From Ctenosaura bakeri (Eukaryota > Chordata > Lepidosauria > Squamata > Iguanidae), in contig CAOLHI010001038.1 of the NCBI GenBank assembly GCA_948474755.1, forward strand, positions 186,001 through 250,000: a stretch of 64,000 bases of DNA, written 5' to 3'. The notes below the pieces were generated by a model that saw nothing but the letters and a program-made list of their open reading frames with translations, did not search any database and was not told the DNA's origin. Below are positions 1-22,320 of this stretch, piece by piece (positions within the stretch are counted from its first letter, which is position 1; every line of letters begins with the position of its first letter). A program made the position numbers and the translations under genes.

Positions 1-2190
1 GCCTATAATTAGAAAGGCATTTGATTGCCCTGTCAATTTCTGAGTGCTTAGTCAAAGTCCGGAACATCATGCTAAAAGAGAAATTAATTGAAAGAGTAAA
101 GGCTATAGAGAGAAGCAAGGTCACTCTAAATTGTATGAGACTTGGTACCTGGTAGTTATGCAAAATAAAATGCTCATTTTCATTCTCTCTCTCTCTCTCC
201 TTTCCTCACACAATGATTTTTGCAAAAACATTCAGTTAAAATTGTTGTCATATCAACTGAAGGTTTTCAGTCAAGAAAAACAATGTATACTTCATTGTAC
301 TGGATTGGAGATGCACTGTTTGTTAGTTATGTTTGTTTAAGTAAAATCTTTTTAAAACCAATTTTAAAAAGAAAGTACATACAGTAAATCCGAGAAGGCA
401 AGACTTAGTCCTGCTAACAAAAGTCTGGAAGCTGATTTCTTGTGTCTGAGTCACCACCCTCTTGAATTGCTTTCATTCCTTTGAAATGGGCAGCCCCTTA
501 AGACAGAGCCTGGAAAATTACTTTTTGCAGTGGCCAATTGTTTTAATCTCTTAATATTGATTTCACTTCCACACCAAATAAACAAATTGCATGCAAGTGG
601 ACACATAGTCTTAAAAGGCCAGCATCGCCCAAGCATACTTCTGCTCAGATCTGGAGGAAGAAGCAAATGCCCCAATTGGCCAAAAACCTTACGGGAGGCC
701 TCACGCTAAATGCAGACTTCTCAGCCTGAGGTACTTGCACAAAGCAGGCCCTGAATTTACAGGGCTGGGGCACTCGCATTAGTATTTGGGGTGCTTGGAT
801 TAATCTTTGGGGCCAGCTGGTCCTGCAGAAAAGAGACAGTGCCCTTGAAGTCCAGAATGAGAGGAGAATACTGGTATATAGGAGTTAAAGCCCTATCTGC
901 CGGGACAGACCCACTTCAAAACTAGACTGCTGTAACAGACTTTATATGGGGCTGCCTTTGAAGATTGTTTGGAAACTTTAACTCAGCCAAAGAGCTGCAG
1001 CCAGATTGTTAACCAAGGCTGCCTACAAGGAACGCACAAATCCCTTATTGCAACAATTGTGCTGGCTAGTGGTCTGTTTCCAGCATTATTAAAAGTGCTG
1101 GTTGTGATCTCCAGAGCTCTGTACAGCCCAGATCCAGGGTATCTGGAGGAGCATATTCACCAACATCAGCCGCGCGTCTCATGAGATCTTCTGTGGAGAC
1201 CCTTCTCTCCATCCCCCCACTATCACAGGGACATATATAGTGGGTTTTCTTGATGGCTGCTCCAAGGCTCTGAAACTCCCTTCTCAGGGCATCTTCCAAC
1301 TTTATGAGCAAGCGTTAACCCTGTAAGACAGATCCATTGAAAGAGAAAAATATAAGCACTGCCAGAACAGCAAACCATCAACAGCCCTCCCAATCGAATT
1401 CCTGAAACAACAACTGTCAGAACAGGAAAGATTTCAATTGACGATGGAAGGAGAGCAAGAAGGGACCGCTCCTGGCCTCTTTAGGGGCTGAGCTCCAAAG
1501 CCTGGGAGCAGCCACCAAGAAGACTCACTCCTTGGTTCCCACCAAGCAAACTGGAGACAGGGTTTGGACTGAAAGCAGATCCCAAAGCCGGAGGCAGCCT
1601 CATATATACACCTTCTTTGACACGGCATAGCAACCAAAGAGGAGCCAGGTCTAAAAGGCTGGTGGGAGTGGAAAATGAAAGCTCTCCTTCACAATACATA
1701 ATCCCTGCTAATTTTAGCAAGCAAATGTGAGGTATTGATTTTTTTTTTTTTTTGGCAAGACTACAACTATACCCCCTCTTTCTTCAGCTCTTTGTGTGCA
1801 ACTAACTGAGGATTTGTTTTTCCTGCTCTAATCCACAATGGGCTGAAAGGCAATTCTTCAGGACCTTGACGTATAATAACCATAGCATTATTATTCTGGT
1901 TGCCAAACACACTGAAACTCAGGAAGAATAAAGCCAAGAAAATGAAGTGGCCTGCATTAAAACTGATATTTGTTAAGGCTTGCTGCTGCCAGGAATAAAA
2001 CAATGCGCTGCCCATCAAAGAGGAAGCAAGCGCACAATGATTCTCCATTGTGTTACTCAAGTTGGATGTCTCTGCCATGTGAGTGCCCATTTCAAGGGGC
2101 CCTCTCCAAACACAAGGTAATGGATCTGCAAGGGACGGCAAGATCAGTCTGGAGCTTTTAAGAGCTGCAAAGAGATTTGGAAGTGTTAAA
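1..2190. other. Intergenic DNA, no gene seen
   Basis: I see no convincing exon here. There is a short CT-rich run near 183-200, a T-run near 1740-1754, and a fragment around 1490-1530 (GAGCAGCCACCAAGAAG) that resembles a dispersed sequence seen again at 18.2 kb. Open frames are short and without recognisable domains. Confidence 0.5.
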
Positions 2191-2194
2191 AAAA

Positions 2195-2470
2195 TAAATA
2201 AATTCTGCCATTGCTTTTATGACTGATATTGCTGAACACTTAGCCATGCCTGTCTGGGCCCCGGCTTTCAATTACAAATATATATCCATTAAAGAGGCCA
2301 ATGTGTTTCCGGGCAGCCCTTCTTTAAGGTTGGTACTAGAGGCAGAGATAATATGGAAAGAAAAGGGAATAAGGTCCTAGCCTTGCCTTGCATAGACAAA
2401 CAAAAAGATTTTGACCCTTCTAGAGACCACTTGAAAGCATCTTCCAAAATGCAGCAGGGCTACAACAGCC
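2195..2470 (+). repeat. Dispersed repeat, copy shared with 37.7-38.1 kb
   Basis: Several blocks match, in the same order, a second copy near 37735-38110: a block around GACTGATATTGCTGAA, a block around GAGGCAGA(G/A)ATA, and a block around TTTTGA(C/A)CCTT. I do not recognise the family. The two copies are clearly diverged, so this is an old element. Confidence 0.5.
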
Positions 2471-2553
2471 CTAGAGTGTTTGCAAAGTAGAGGATGGTGA
2501 AAGCAATTCAGTGAAAGTGAATTTAGTAGGGTGGGGGGGACCAAAGTAACAAA

Positions 2554-2733
2554 GGCCATTTCTGCACTGGACCGTTATAGTGCGATGATTCCACTTGCAA
2601 CATCCTATGGAATCCTGGGGTTTGCAGTTTTGGGAGGGGCCAGCCGGCCCCTCCCAAAACTGCAAACCCCAGGATCCCATAGGATGTTGCAAGTGGAATC
2701 ATCGTGCTATAACGGTCCAGTGCAGAAATGGCT
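2554..2733. mobile_element. Fold-back element, copy A (family 1)
   Basis: This is a near-perfect palindrome. The left arm starts GGCCATTTCTGCACTGG and is repeated inverted as the right arm ending GTGCAGAAATGGCT, with arms of about 85 bp around a short GGCCAGCCGGCC centre. AAA flanks both sides (2551-2553 and 2734-2736), consistent with a 3-bp target duplication. There is no coding capacity, so this is a nonautonomous element. Confidence 0.8.
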
Positions 2734-3604
2734 AAAGTGAGGCAATGGGAATAACAAGGGAAACCTACTCTGCCACTTATCATAACGTTCAATTACTTGT
2801 ACAACTTTTGACTTGTACCTTGTCTTGCAGTGTTGACGTATGTGCCTTTTCCTGCCATTATTCAGGTTTGTTTCGGGGGGAGGGGTTTTGCCCAACCCTA
2901 AACGTTGTGGTTTGTACCCCTGTGGGTAGACGTACCCCAGGCTGGGAATCCCTGGTTTTGGTTGCCATTATCTATTCCTATTATGCCTTCCCTGCTAAAG
3001 CCAGTGTCAGCTGGTGGGTTCCCTTTGGAAGGAGCAGTGAACCTGGATTTTAAGGGAGCTTTCCAAGGTGCTGAAACTGGGTGCTTTCGTTGGTAGTACT
3101 GGGACCTGTCCATCAAGGATACGGACTGGAAACCTTGGCCCCCCAGAAGTCAGTGGAGCAGTGAATCCCCTGTGGGTTTTAGTCTGAACTTTAAAGTTGT
3201 TTAGCCCTGTCCCTTGAAAATAGGTTCACCACTCTCGGGAACTTCTTTAAAGCTTAGACTAAAGCCCAGATTAGACTAAAGAAGAATAAGAGCCGGGTGG
3301 TTGTGGTGAGGAGGAAATGGACTGCTTTCGTCAGCACATAGCAGTGCAGCCATGGGGAGGGCAGGGGAAGCGTGGCCCCCTTTTCATCCCAGGAATAAAG
3401 ACTTCATCCTCTGGAGTGCTGCTTACGTATTACCTGTACTGATGACAAATAAGCTTTTCATCTCAGCAGGCAAGCAGGAAAACTGGGACTAGAAAAAGGC
3501 TGAACCAAGCAAGGGAGAAAATAGAGGGAAATGGCCTTAATTCCTTTCAGACTATGGGGGTGGATATTCCCGCTAGCAGAGTTCAGCGGTATAATTAAAC
3601 AGGA

Positions 3605-3660
3605 ATAACAGGCCACCATAAGTCAGAAATGACCTGAAGGCACACAACAATGACAACTTT
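3605..3660 (+). mobile_element. CORE/MIR-like SINE, 3' tail fragment
   Basis: Only the tail is present (CACCATAAGTCAGAAATGAC, then AAGGCACACAACAATG). The same tail closes the longer copies elsewhere in the window. Confidence 0.6.
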
Positions 3661-4454
3661 GTGTACGTGTGTTTTTAGGCTGATGACCCCGTGAGTCAGA
3701 ACGTCTTTCTATCTGTCCCAGTAGGTCAACAGGACCACTTACCGGGAAACTGCCCTGTCCTTAGACTGCCAAGATGCTCCCGGTCCAAATTCAAGGTGCG
3801 AGACGATGACAGCCGTCACTTGCCCTCTGGAATCTGAGAAGCCCGACTTAGGGGAGCTGGATTTTGAGGTCTTTCTGGCCCCAGGTGATGCCTTCCCTGA
3901 ATCTGAGAAACTGGTGGCTGAAGCAGATAAGGAGTGCTTTCTTCAGCAGGACTTGACAGACACCAAAGAAACACACACACACCCGTGCTTTGAGGTTCTG
4001 CAAAGAAAGAAGGAAAAGTTTTGTAGGAATCAACCTCTGTTAAATTAGAAATGGTGAGTCGCCAAGCACTCGTGTCCAGTGGCAGCTCCAATAAACCTCC
4101 CAGCGATTGTGGGGAATCCAAGTTATTTGCAATGATTTAAGCTTGTCAGTGACCAGGCCCTTCATATTTTTCTGTTTCCTGACATTCTTGACCCCTGGAC
4201 TGGCTACATTTAACAACTCCTCCTTGCACCCCTTTTTTGACTTTGGATATCTGGGCTGCTGGTTTGTGTAATGACCTCTCGCCCAGTTGAGACTTTGCCC
4301 TGCAGCCCCCTCCGTCTTCATGGATTATTGGTGCATGTCCTGGTCTGGGCAGAAGTCCCTGTAGCCACTTCCCTTTGGAGAATCTCTCCCTTTGGACACT
4401 TGCTCCCCATAGGCACAGGGCAACAACATTTAAAGGTCTAAACAGACTGGGATC

Positions 4455-4595
4455 TCGATATCTGAAAGTCACACTCTCTCGGTTTCAGAGGAAGACAAAG
4501 GCAAATCCCCTCTGAGCAAATCTTACCAAGAAAACCCCATGTTAGGTTCACCTTGGGGTTATAATAAGTTGTAAATGACTTGAAGGCCCAAATGA
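4455..4595 (+). mobile_element. CORE/MIR-like SINE, 5'-truncated
   Basis: The segment contains the AGTCACACTCTCTC block, the GGCAAA..CTCTGAGCAAATCTT block and a tail close to GTTGTAAATGACTTGAAGGC. The tRNA-like head is missing. Confidence 0.6.
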
Positions 4596-4649
4596 CAAGG
4601 TAGAGAGAATATTGGAAAAATGTGTTTTTCACGTATCAGGAAACCCTAA

Positions 4650-4745
4650 TGATAGAAACCTGGACTTATGAGGCCAATGGGTTCCGATGGCTGAGTGGGG
4701 ATTCGAACCTTGGTCATAATCCAACACTGAAACCACTACTTCATG
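4650..4745 (-). mobile_element. CORE/MIR-like SINE fragment
   Basis: This is the head half of the SINE in reverse. CCGATGGCTGAGTGGGG is followed by GATTCGAACCTTGG, which is a tRNA-like B box in inverse sense, and a block ending ACCACTACT. Confidence 0.55.
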
Positions 4746-5165
4746 CAGTATGTTTGAACTTAACACACGGACATGTTTCCCCAGTCAACGCCCTGTTACA
4801 AGTGTGCAACGTTGCATTGATGTAAATGTTTATCAATGCATTGGTTAATAAAAGACAAACACGTTAATATATAAAGTTCTACTATGTGCTGTTATGATTG
4901 AAATTGTTACAGAAAATGTGAAAAGTGTCACTGAGTTAATTGTAATATGTAATGAGAAGTGTGGTGCTGTGTGATTTGTAAATAAAGGTATTGTTTCATT
5001 TGAAGCTGGCGAGGTCTCACTGCTCCTCATTGAGAGTTGTTGGAGGTCTCAGTAGATCAGTGATTTCCAAAGAGGCAACATGGGGAGGTGAGATGAAGAA
5101 AAGGGGAGGAGTGAAAAGCAACTGGCAATTAAAATGGTCAATTAGTGGAGAGAGAATGACAAGAC

Positions 5166-5330
5166 AGGATCATAGAGCGGGAAGGGACTGCAAGAACCAA
5201 CCTGTCCAACCCCCTGGCCATGAGAGATGGCCATTCAACCTGTGGTTGAAGGCCTCCAAAGGAGGAGAGTCCACCATCTTTCAAAGGCAATCCATTCCAG
5301 CAATGAACTGGTCTTACCATCAGTATATGG
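5166..5330 (-). mobile_element. CR1-like LINE 3' fragment
   Basis: The block GGATCATAGAGCGGGAAGGGACTG, CCAACC(C/T)..TCCAACCCCCTGGCC and the following GTCCACCATCTTTC run match the inverse of CR1 LINE 3' ends, as they are known from sauropsid genomes. The copy is truncated. Confidence 0.6.
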
Positions 5331-5411
5331 ATTAGGGAAGATTTAGTTCAGAGGGGGAATGGATGGAAACATACTCTGAGGAGTGGGCAAATTAAGAAAA
5401 GTCTTCAGCCT

Positions 5412-5612
5412 ATTGTGGTGCAGTACTTGGAGTCTTGCACTACAGCTCTGAAAGACTAGGGTTCAAATCCACAATCAGCAATGGAAACCTACTGAGTGAC
5501 TTTGGGCAAGTCACACTCTCTCATCCTCAAAGGAAGAAAACAGCAAACTTCTTCTGAAGAAATCTTGCCAAGACCACTTTCTGATGGGGTCACCATAAGT
5601 TGGTTTGAAGGC
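5412..5612 (+). mobile_element. CORE/MIR-like SINE, first of a tandem pair
   Basis: A degenerate tRNA-like head with GGGTTCAAATCCACAATC is followed by a CORE-type block (GACTTTGGGCAAGTCACAC) and a tail with GGGGTCACCATAAGTTGG. A second copy follows directly. Confidence 0.65.
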
Positions 5613-5613
5613 A

Positions 5614-5830
5614 GAGCCAGCATGTGTAGTGGTTTCAGTTTTGGACTAGAACTTTGGGAGATGAGCATAGGATGCCTCACTCAACCATGGAAACCCACTG
5701 GGCCAGTCACACTCTCTCAGCCTCAGAGGAAGACCATGGTGAACCTCCTCCACACAAATATTGCCAAGAAAATCCTAGGAAAAGGTTGCCGTTACTCAGA
5801 GTCAAAAGGTGTCTAACAACAAAAACAACA
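5614..5830 (+). mobile_element. CORE/MIR-like SINE, second of a tandem pair
   Basis: The head AGCCAGCATGTGTAGTGGTTT is directly abutted to the previous copy's tail. The core carries CCAGTCACACTCTCTCAGCC. The copy ends in an AACAAAAACAACAAA-rich tail. Confidence 0.65.
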
Positions 5831-6349
5831 AATAACCCTTCTAGGGTGAACAGAGGGAAGAATATAGCCCATCAGAAGGGCTTAGGGAATGTAATTAGTA
5901 CACTGAGAATATTATGTTTGTAATGAGCTAGTTCGAGGAAGGAAAAGAGGGCAGTTAAGAATTCAAGGAAAGTTGTGGGACAGATGCCGTTTTAACCTGT
6001 TAGCAGAAACTAATTTACCAGTTTGGTTCATATTATAGAGAAGCTTTACAATAAAGCAAACTTTTCTTGTTTTTGTGTGCGCCTGTGTTTTTAACGCTTG
6101 CTGCAAACAGACTCACTATCGTCATCTTGCTATTTGAGTTTGCACGACAACCTCTGAACAAGGCTCAGCTGCTTGCCTAGCATGGAAAATGCTCAGCCTT
6201 GCCACATGAGGGCACTTGGAGATATTGACAATATTTATTCTGCATTCTCAAGAAATGTGAGTCTCCCACATTTGCTTTGCCGTGGAGATCCCCACTGCCC
6301 ATGTCATCAGAAAACCCAAATGAGCTGTCCGTAGGAGCAGGAATATAGC

Positions 6350-6680
6350 GTCTGGGTCAAGGGAAGTCACAGTACTTCTCCATTCTGCTGGAAAATAGTC
6401 CACCTGGAACAGTCCAGTTCTGGAATAGTCCAGTTCTGGGCACCACAATTCAAGACCCCACCTGGAATAGGCCACTTCTGGGCACCACAATTCAAGAAGG
6501 ATATTGGCAAGCTGGAATGTGTCAGAAGAGGGCAACCAAAATGGTAAAAGGGCTGGAAACCACAAAGCCCTATATGGAGTGGCTTAGGGAGCTGGGGATG
6601 TTTAGCCTGGAGAAAAGGAGGCTAAGAGATTAACAGGAAAGTCAAGTTTAAATATTTGAAAGGATGTCATATGGAGGATC
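6350..6680 (+). mobile_element. CR1-like LINE fragment, plus strand, with internal duplication
   Basis: Carries the CR1 landmark CTGGGCACCACAATTCAAG, then CAAGCTGGAATGTGTCAGA, GGCTTAGGGAGCTGGGGATG and TTTAAATATTTGAAAGGATG in order. The first landmark occurs twice (near 6437 and 6480), so an internal stretch has been duplicated. No intact reading frame remains. Confidence 0.7.
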
Positions 6681-6694
6681 AGTGTTCTCGCTTG

Positions 6695-7010
6695 TAGATT
6701 CTTTTGAATCTTGATCCCATCTTCTGTGATGTTAATCACTACACCTGTGTCCTTTGGAAATGGGACAAGCAGTCCTTTACAATACCCACATCCAAGTCAT
6801 TTATAAAAAACGTTGAGCAGCCGAGTGGCCAGAAAAGAACCCTGCAGCAAGTTGTTGGAGATCTGCTTGCGGAGGACAGGGAACCAAAAACTGGCCCTTG
6901 CCGGCTAGGTTGCTCAACCAGCTGGAGACCAACCAGACTACAATGGCATCTATCCTACAGTTGACCTTCTTGCCGACAAGGATTCTGGGAGAAACAGATC
7001 CTGGGGGTCA
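6695..7010 (-). mobile_element. CR1-like LINE fragment, minus strand
   Basis: Recognised by similarity to the inverse CR1 ORF2 end: GTTAATCACTACACCTGTG, GGGACAAGCAGTCCTTT, CCAAGTCATTTATAAAAAACG and GAACCCTGC. It lies head to head with the plus-strand CR1 piece just upstream, so two insertions or an inversion are needed to explain the pair. Confidence 0.6.
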
Positions 7011-7144
7011 ATTTTTTGCCTCTCCCCAAAATTCCAGGGGATATAGGGGGCATTTTCACAACATTTTTACATCCCCAGGTCATTTAAGTTTGGTGAGACA
7101 CTAGAGCTTGCTGGATAAACTCAGATCAGAATACCCTGCTCACC

Positions 7145-7310
7145 CACTTTTCCTGGGAAGATTTATTCTGGGGGGGGGTTGCCATTGCCTTCTTCTTAGG
7201 CTGAGAGAATGTGACCCGGCCAAGATCACCCAGGAGGTTTACATGGCTAAACATGGATTCAAACTCTGAGCACCCGGAATCCTAGGCGAACACTCCAACC
7301 ACACCTCTTC
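7145..7310 (-). mobile_element. CORE/MIR-like SINE, minus strand
   Basis: Inverse SINE core (GGCTGAGAGAATGTGACC, CCAAGATCACCCAGGAGG, ACATGGATTCAAACTC) ending with the inverse tRNA-like head CACTCCAACCACACC. An interrupted G-run lies at its left end. Confidence 0.6.
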
Positions 7311-7689
7311 CTCCTCCTCCTTTGCTATTATTATTTAATTATATTACAGATTTGCTGGATTTTATTTTTTATTTTATTTTAGAAGCAAGGGAGGCAATCT
7401 TTTATTTAACACAGATTTGAAGGGCCACATGTAAACCATATTTGTGGAAAGAGCTGTGAGGTGGAAGGTGAACAGTAAGTTCTCTGTATCACCTGTGAAT
7501 TTCTGTCCTTATTAGAACGGCAATCCTTTGTGATTAGGCACTAAAATAAAATAGGCCTCCTTTTTAAAGAAGTCGAATGCATTACGAACAGTCTGCCGTT
7601 TCACTGATCTGCAGCCCAGGACGTCTGGCAACGTGGAAATGGCATAAACGTAGCCAGCAAAATCTCATAGGTGGAATAAATAACCAACC

Positions 7690-7894
7690 AAAAATTAATT
7701 TCTGTTAAGATAGACAAGGGAATATAATAAAAGTTGAGCTGATGTAAATTTCTGGGTAGATATGAATCGATGTACAAATATTCTCTCTTTTGTTTTATTC
7801 GTATCTTGGAAAATGCTGAATATGTTGTTGTTGATTAATCTGAATGTTTGTTATCTCTTTTTTTAATAAAAATAATTAAAAATTAATTTCTGTT
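7690..7894 (+). mobile_element. Very short L1-like insertion with 17-bp target duplication
   Basis: A perfect 17-bp direct repeat AAAAATTAATTTCTGTT (7690-7706 and 7878-7894) brackets about 171 bp. The insert ends in TTTTTAATAAAAATAATT, an AATAAA-containing A-rich 3' end. Long target duplications and a 3' A-rich end are hallmarks of target-primed L1 retrotransposition, so this is a severely 5'-truncated copy. Confidence 0.7.
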
Positions 7895-8763
7895 CCATTC
7901 ATATGTCGTTCCTGTTATGCTTTCCCTGGTAGCAAAATTTGCTGGATTTTAAAGGTTAAAACACACACATGCACGCAGACCTGTCCAAGGTCAAAGCAGA
8001 AGCCATGGACGGTTTCCATCACCACAACTCAACAATAGACCCATTGATCACGAGTCTGGGCTGTGCCGGGTCTGCACACTTTCCAGGTTGGTTACGGGAA
8101 GGAAACAATGAGTCCTCATTGTTGAAATGCAGGTTTGCTTCTAATTGGAATTGCATTTAGAAAGAATCACGAGGATCCCAGCCAGGCAAGGTCATTAAGG
8201 AGGTTGTCCGATACCCTCCAACCCACAAGACAGAGGGAGGCCCAAGAGGTCCACCTTTCTCGTGCCCATCCAGGTGGCACCCTTTGGAAGCAGAGGAGAG
8301 TGAGAGGTTTGGCCCAAATTAATTCTAATTGATACTCCCCCCCCCAAAAAAAATAGAATTTTGGTGGAATTTGGAATCCTGCAAGCTTGGCCAATTACTG
8401 GCAGGAAACATTAAACCAGGGCTCTCCAAAAAGTATGCCGTGACCCGTTAGTGCGTCACCCGAAGTGCGTAGCTGCGTCGCCTGCAATCTTGGAAATGCA
8501 TGTTATTATTTATAAATCATATATTTATTAAAATAGATGAAAGGTTTCCAGGAGGTATGTTGTATCCCCATACCTTTTGTTATTGCAAGCGATGCATGTG
8601 TCCATATCTCGTATCGTGGGGTTAGTTTAATCTGTGGTTTGCTATAAAACCGAATTACCGTGTTGCAAAAGGATGCGTGTCCAAAAAGTGTGTCACCGAC
8701 ATGGAAAGTTGGGAAAGTTCTGCATTAAACTGTGGTTCATTTTTGTTCACCGAGGCCTAAGGC

Positions 8764-8765
<2 letters not shown>
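7895..8765. other. Intergenic DNA with a possible hAT-type remnant
   Basis: No gene seen. A run of C then A lies at 8337-8352. Around 8417-8460 the text CAGGGCTCTCCAAAAAGT followed by CGTGACCCGTTAGTGCGTC resembles the start of hAT-type nonautonomous transposons, but I could not find a clear right end. Confidence 0.35.

Positions 8766-8811
<46 letters not shown>
8766..8811. repeat. (AAT)n microsatellite
   Basis: About 15 uninterrupted AAT units. It explains the poly-Asn and poly-Tyr open frames in this stretch. Confidence 0.95.
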
Positions 8812-8812
<1 letters not shown>

Positions 8813-9370
8813 CCATGCACGACGGCTGAAATGCCCACAAGGACCGCCATGGCTTGCAGAAATGTTTCTGGTGGCCACCAAGTTTGTCTCAGCTTATGGC
8901 CAAGGCGTCCATGGTCTCCCACGCTTCCCACTGTCCAGCTTTCGCACCCACACCATTCGGGTATATCTTTATTTTTGAGGATCTCTAGCTGCCCTTCCGA
9001 GCCCCTTTTCCTCCTCCTGACTTTTTGACTATCTTCTCCGTTTTGATCTTGCAAAGACAAGATGGCGAAACATGTTGGGGACCCTTGGAAATAAGCATGC
9101 TACATTATTATAAATTTAACTTGAATTTTATTATATAAAAAAAGGGAAAGCCAGGGTTGCTGAGAAAAGCAAGGTGTACATGCAGGAAGGCAGGGTATAC
9201 ATGCAGAAGATTAAGCAGAATGTTTTATTTATTTATTATTTATTTACATATTTGCTTGCTTTTTTTTTTCTTTTTTAGCTTTGCAACACTCAAACAGCGG
9301 CCACTTCATCATAAAGGACCCCACCCCACCCCCAGCCCTTCAAGGCCCAGGTTTTCTGGGCTTCCAGTAA
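8812..9370. other. Intergenic DNA upstream of PGK1
   Basis: No gene seen. AT-rich stretches with TTTATTTATT runs lie near 9225-9250 and a pyrimidine tract near 9258-9278. The right part becomes GC-richer toward the PGK1 CpG island. Confidence 0.4.
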
Positions 9371-9525
9371 GGCCTCTTCCGCACTGCACCCTTATAGCGC
9401 GATGATTCCGCTTTCAGCACCCTATGGGATCCCGGCCGGCCCCTCCCGGAACGGCCAACCCCAGGAGTCCGCAGGATGTTGAAAGTGGAACCATCGCGCT
9501 ATAAGGGTGTAGTGCGGCAAAGGCC
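9371..9525. mobile_element. Fold-back element, copy B (family 1), at the PGK1 promoter
   Basis: The arms run from GGCCTCTTCCGCACTGC to GTAGTGCGGCAAAGGCC around a CCCGGCCGGCC centre. The copy keeps many CpGs (TTATAGCGCGATGATTCCG; CCATCGCGCTATAAGG). It ends about 160 bp upstream of the first PGK1 CCAAT box, so it forms the left edge of the CpG island. Confidence 0.8.
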
Positions 9526-9899
9526 TGCGCTGGGCCCCCACATTCCTCCCCTCAGGCCGCCCTTCCCGCCCTTTCTGAGGCGGCAGCGGCGCCTCCGTGA
9601 GCGACGTGACCAGACCCTCGCAAGCCCAGTCGGGCTCCATTCCCCCGGCCACGCCCACGCCGTGACGCGCGGCCCCTCCGGGCCAATCACTCGACGCCGG
9701 GGAGACCGGCCGGCCAATCGACGCGGGCCTGGGGGCGGGGCGGGGCGGGGCGTTCGGGGCGGGGGCGGGCGGCCTAGCGGCTGAGGTGACTTTTCCGGCG
9801 CAACGGCCGCCCGCTCGTTTCCGTTGCTTCCCTCGCCGCCGAAGGAGCCTCCCGGAGCCCGTTTGCCGGAGCCAGGCCGCCGCCGCCGCCGCCGCCAGG

Positions 9900-21848
<11,949 letters not shown>

Positions 21849-22320
21849 GGGAGGCAACGTGGATGCAGAAGAACCTCCTCCCCACTATGTTCCTGTGCAC
21901 ACAAGTCCTTAAAACGCAGTCACTGCAGCGCTTCTCTGTCTACATGAGCGGCAGATCACAGAATGTAAACCTGGAAGCAAACCGAATGATGGAGAGGTTT
22001 AAGGCGGCTCTGTTTTGTGGAGTCTGCAGTTTACATGATGCTGATTTGTCAACGGTTACCCTGTCAGAACTCCCGTAGTGTTAAATTGTTCCTGTGATCT
22101 TAGAGTGTATATATTTATATTTTTTTGCCTTCTTCAAAAGGCCAGGTTTCCCCTTGTAGCCTCCAGTTTCTCAAAAACAACCCCTGAGTTCAGCTTCAAC
22201 AGTGTCTTTAGCTGCTGCCGTTTGTCAGTTCACACAGTCCACAGCCAAGGGGGAAATTACAAATTTCTGGATGTTGACTACAATGTCAGCTTTGAAATAA
22301 ATGTTTAAGATGTGAACAGA
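21849..22320 (+). other. PGK1: PGK1 3' UTR
   Basis: Runs from the stop codon to just past the AATAAA signal at 22296-22301, about 470 bases. A T-rich stretch follows at 22333. Length is inferred from the signal position. Confidence 0.7.
22296..22301 (+). promoter_or_regulatory. PGK1: PGK1 polyadenylation signal
   Basis: Canonical AATAAA, followed by ATGTTTAAGATGTG and a T-rich segment, about 450 bases after the stop codon. Confidence 0.75.

Noticed and set aside
3806..4048. Plus-strand 80-codon acidic frame
   Set aside because: No recognisable domain and no flanking splice signals. It lies amid SINE fragments.
8764..9060. Frame with a poly-Tyr or poly-Asn run
   Set aside because: Produced by translating the (AAT)n microsatellite.
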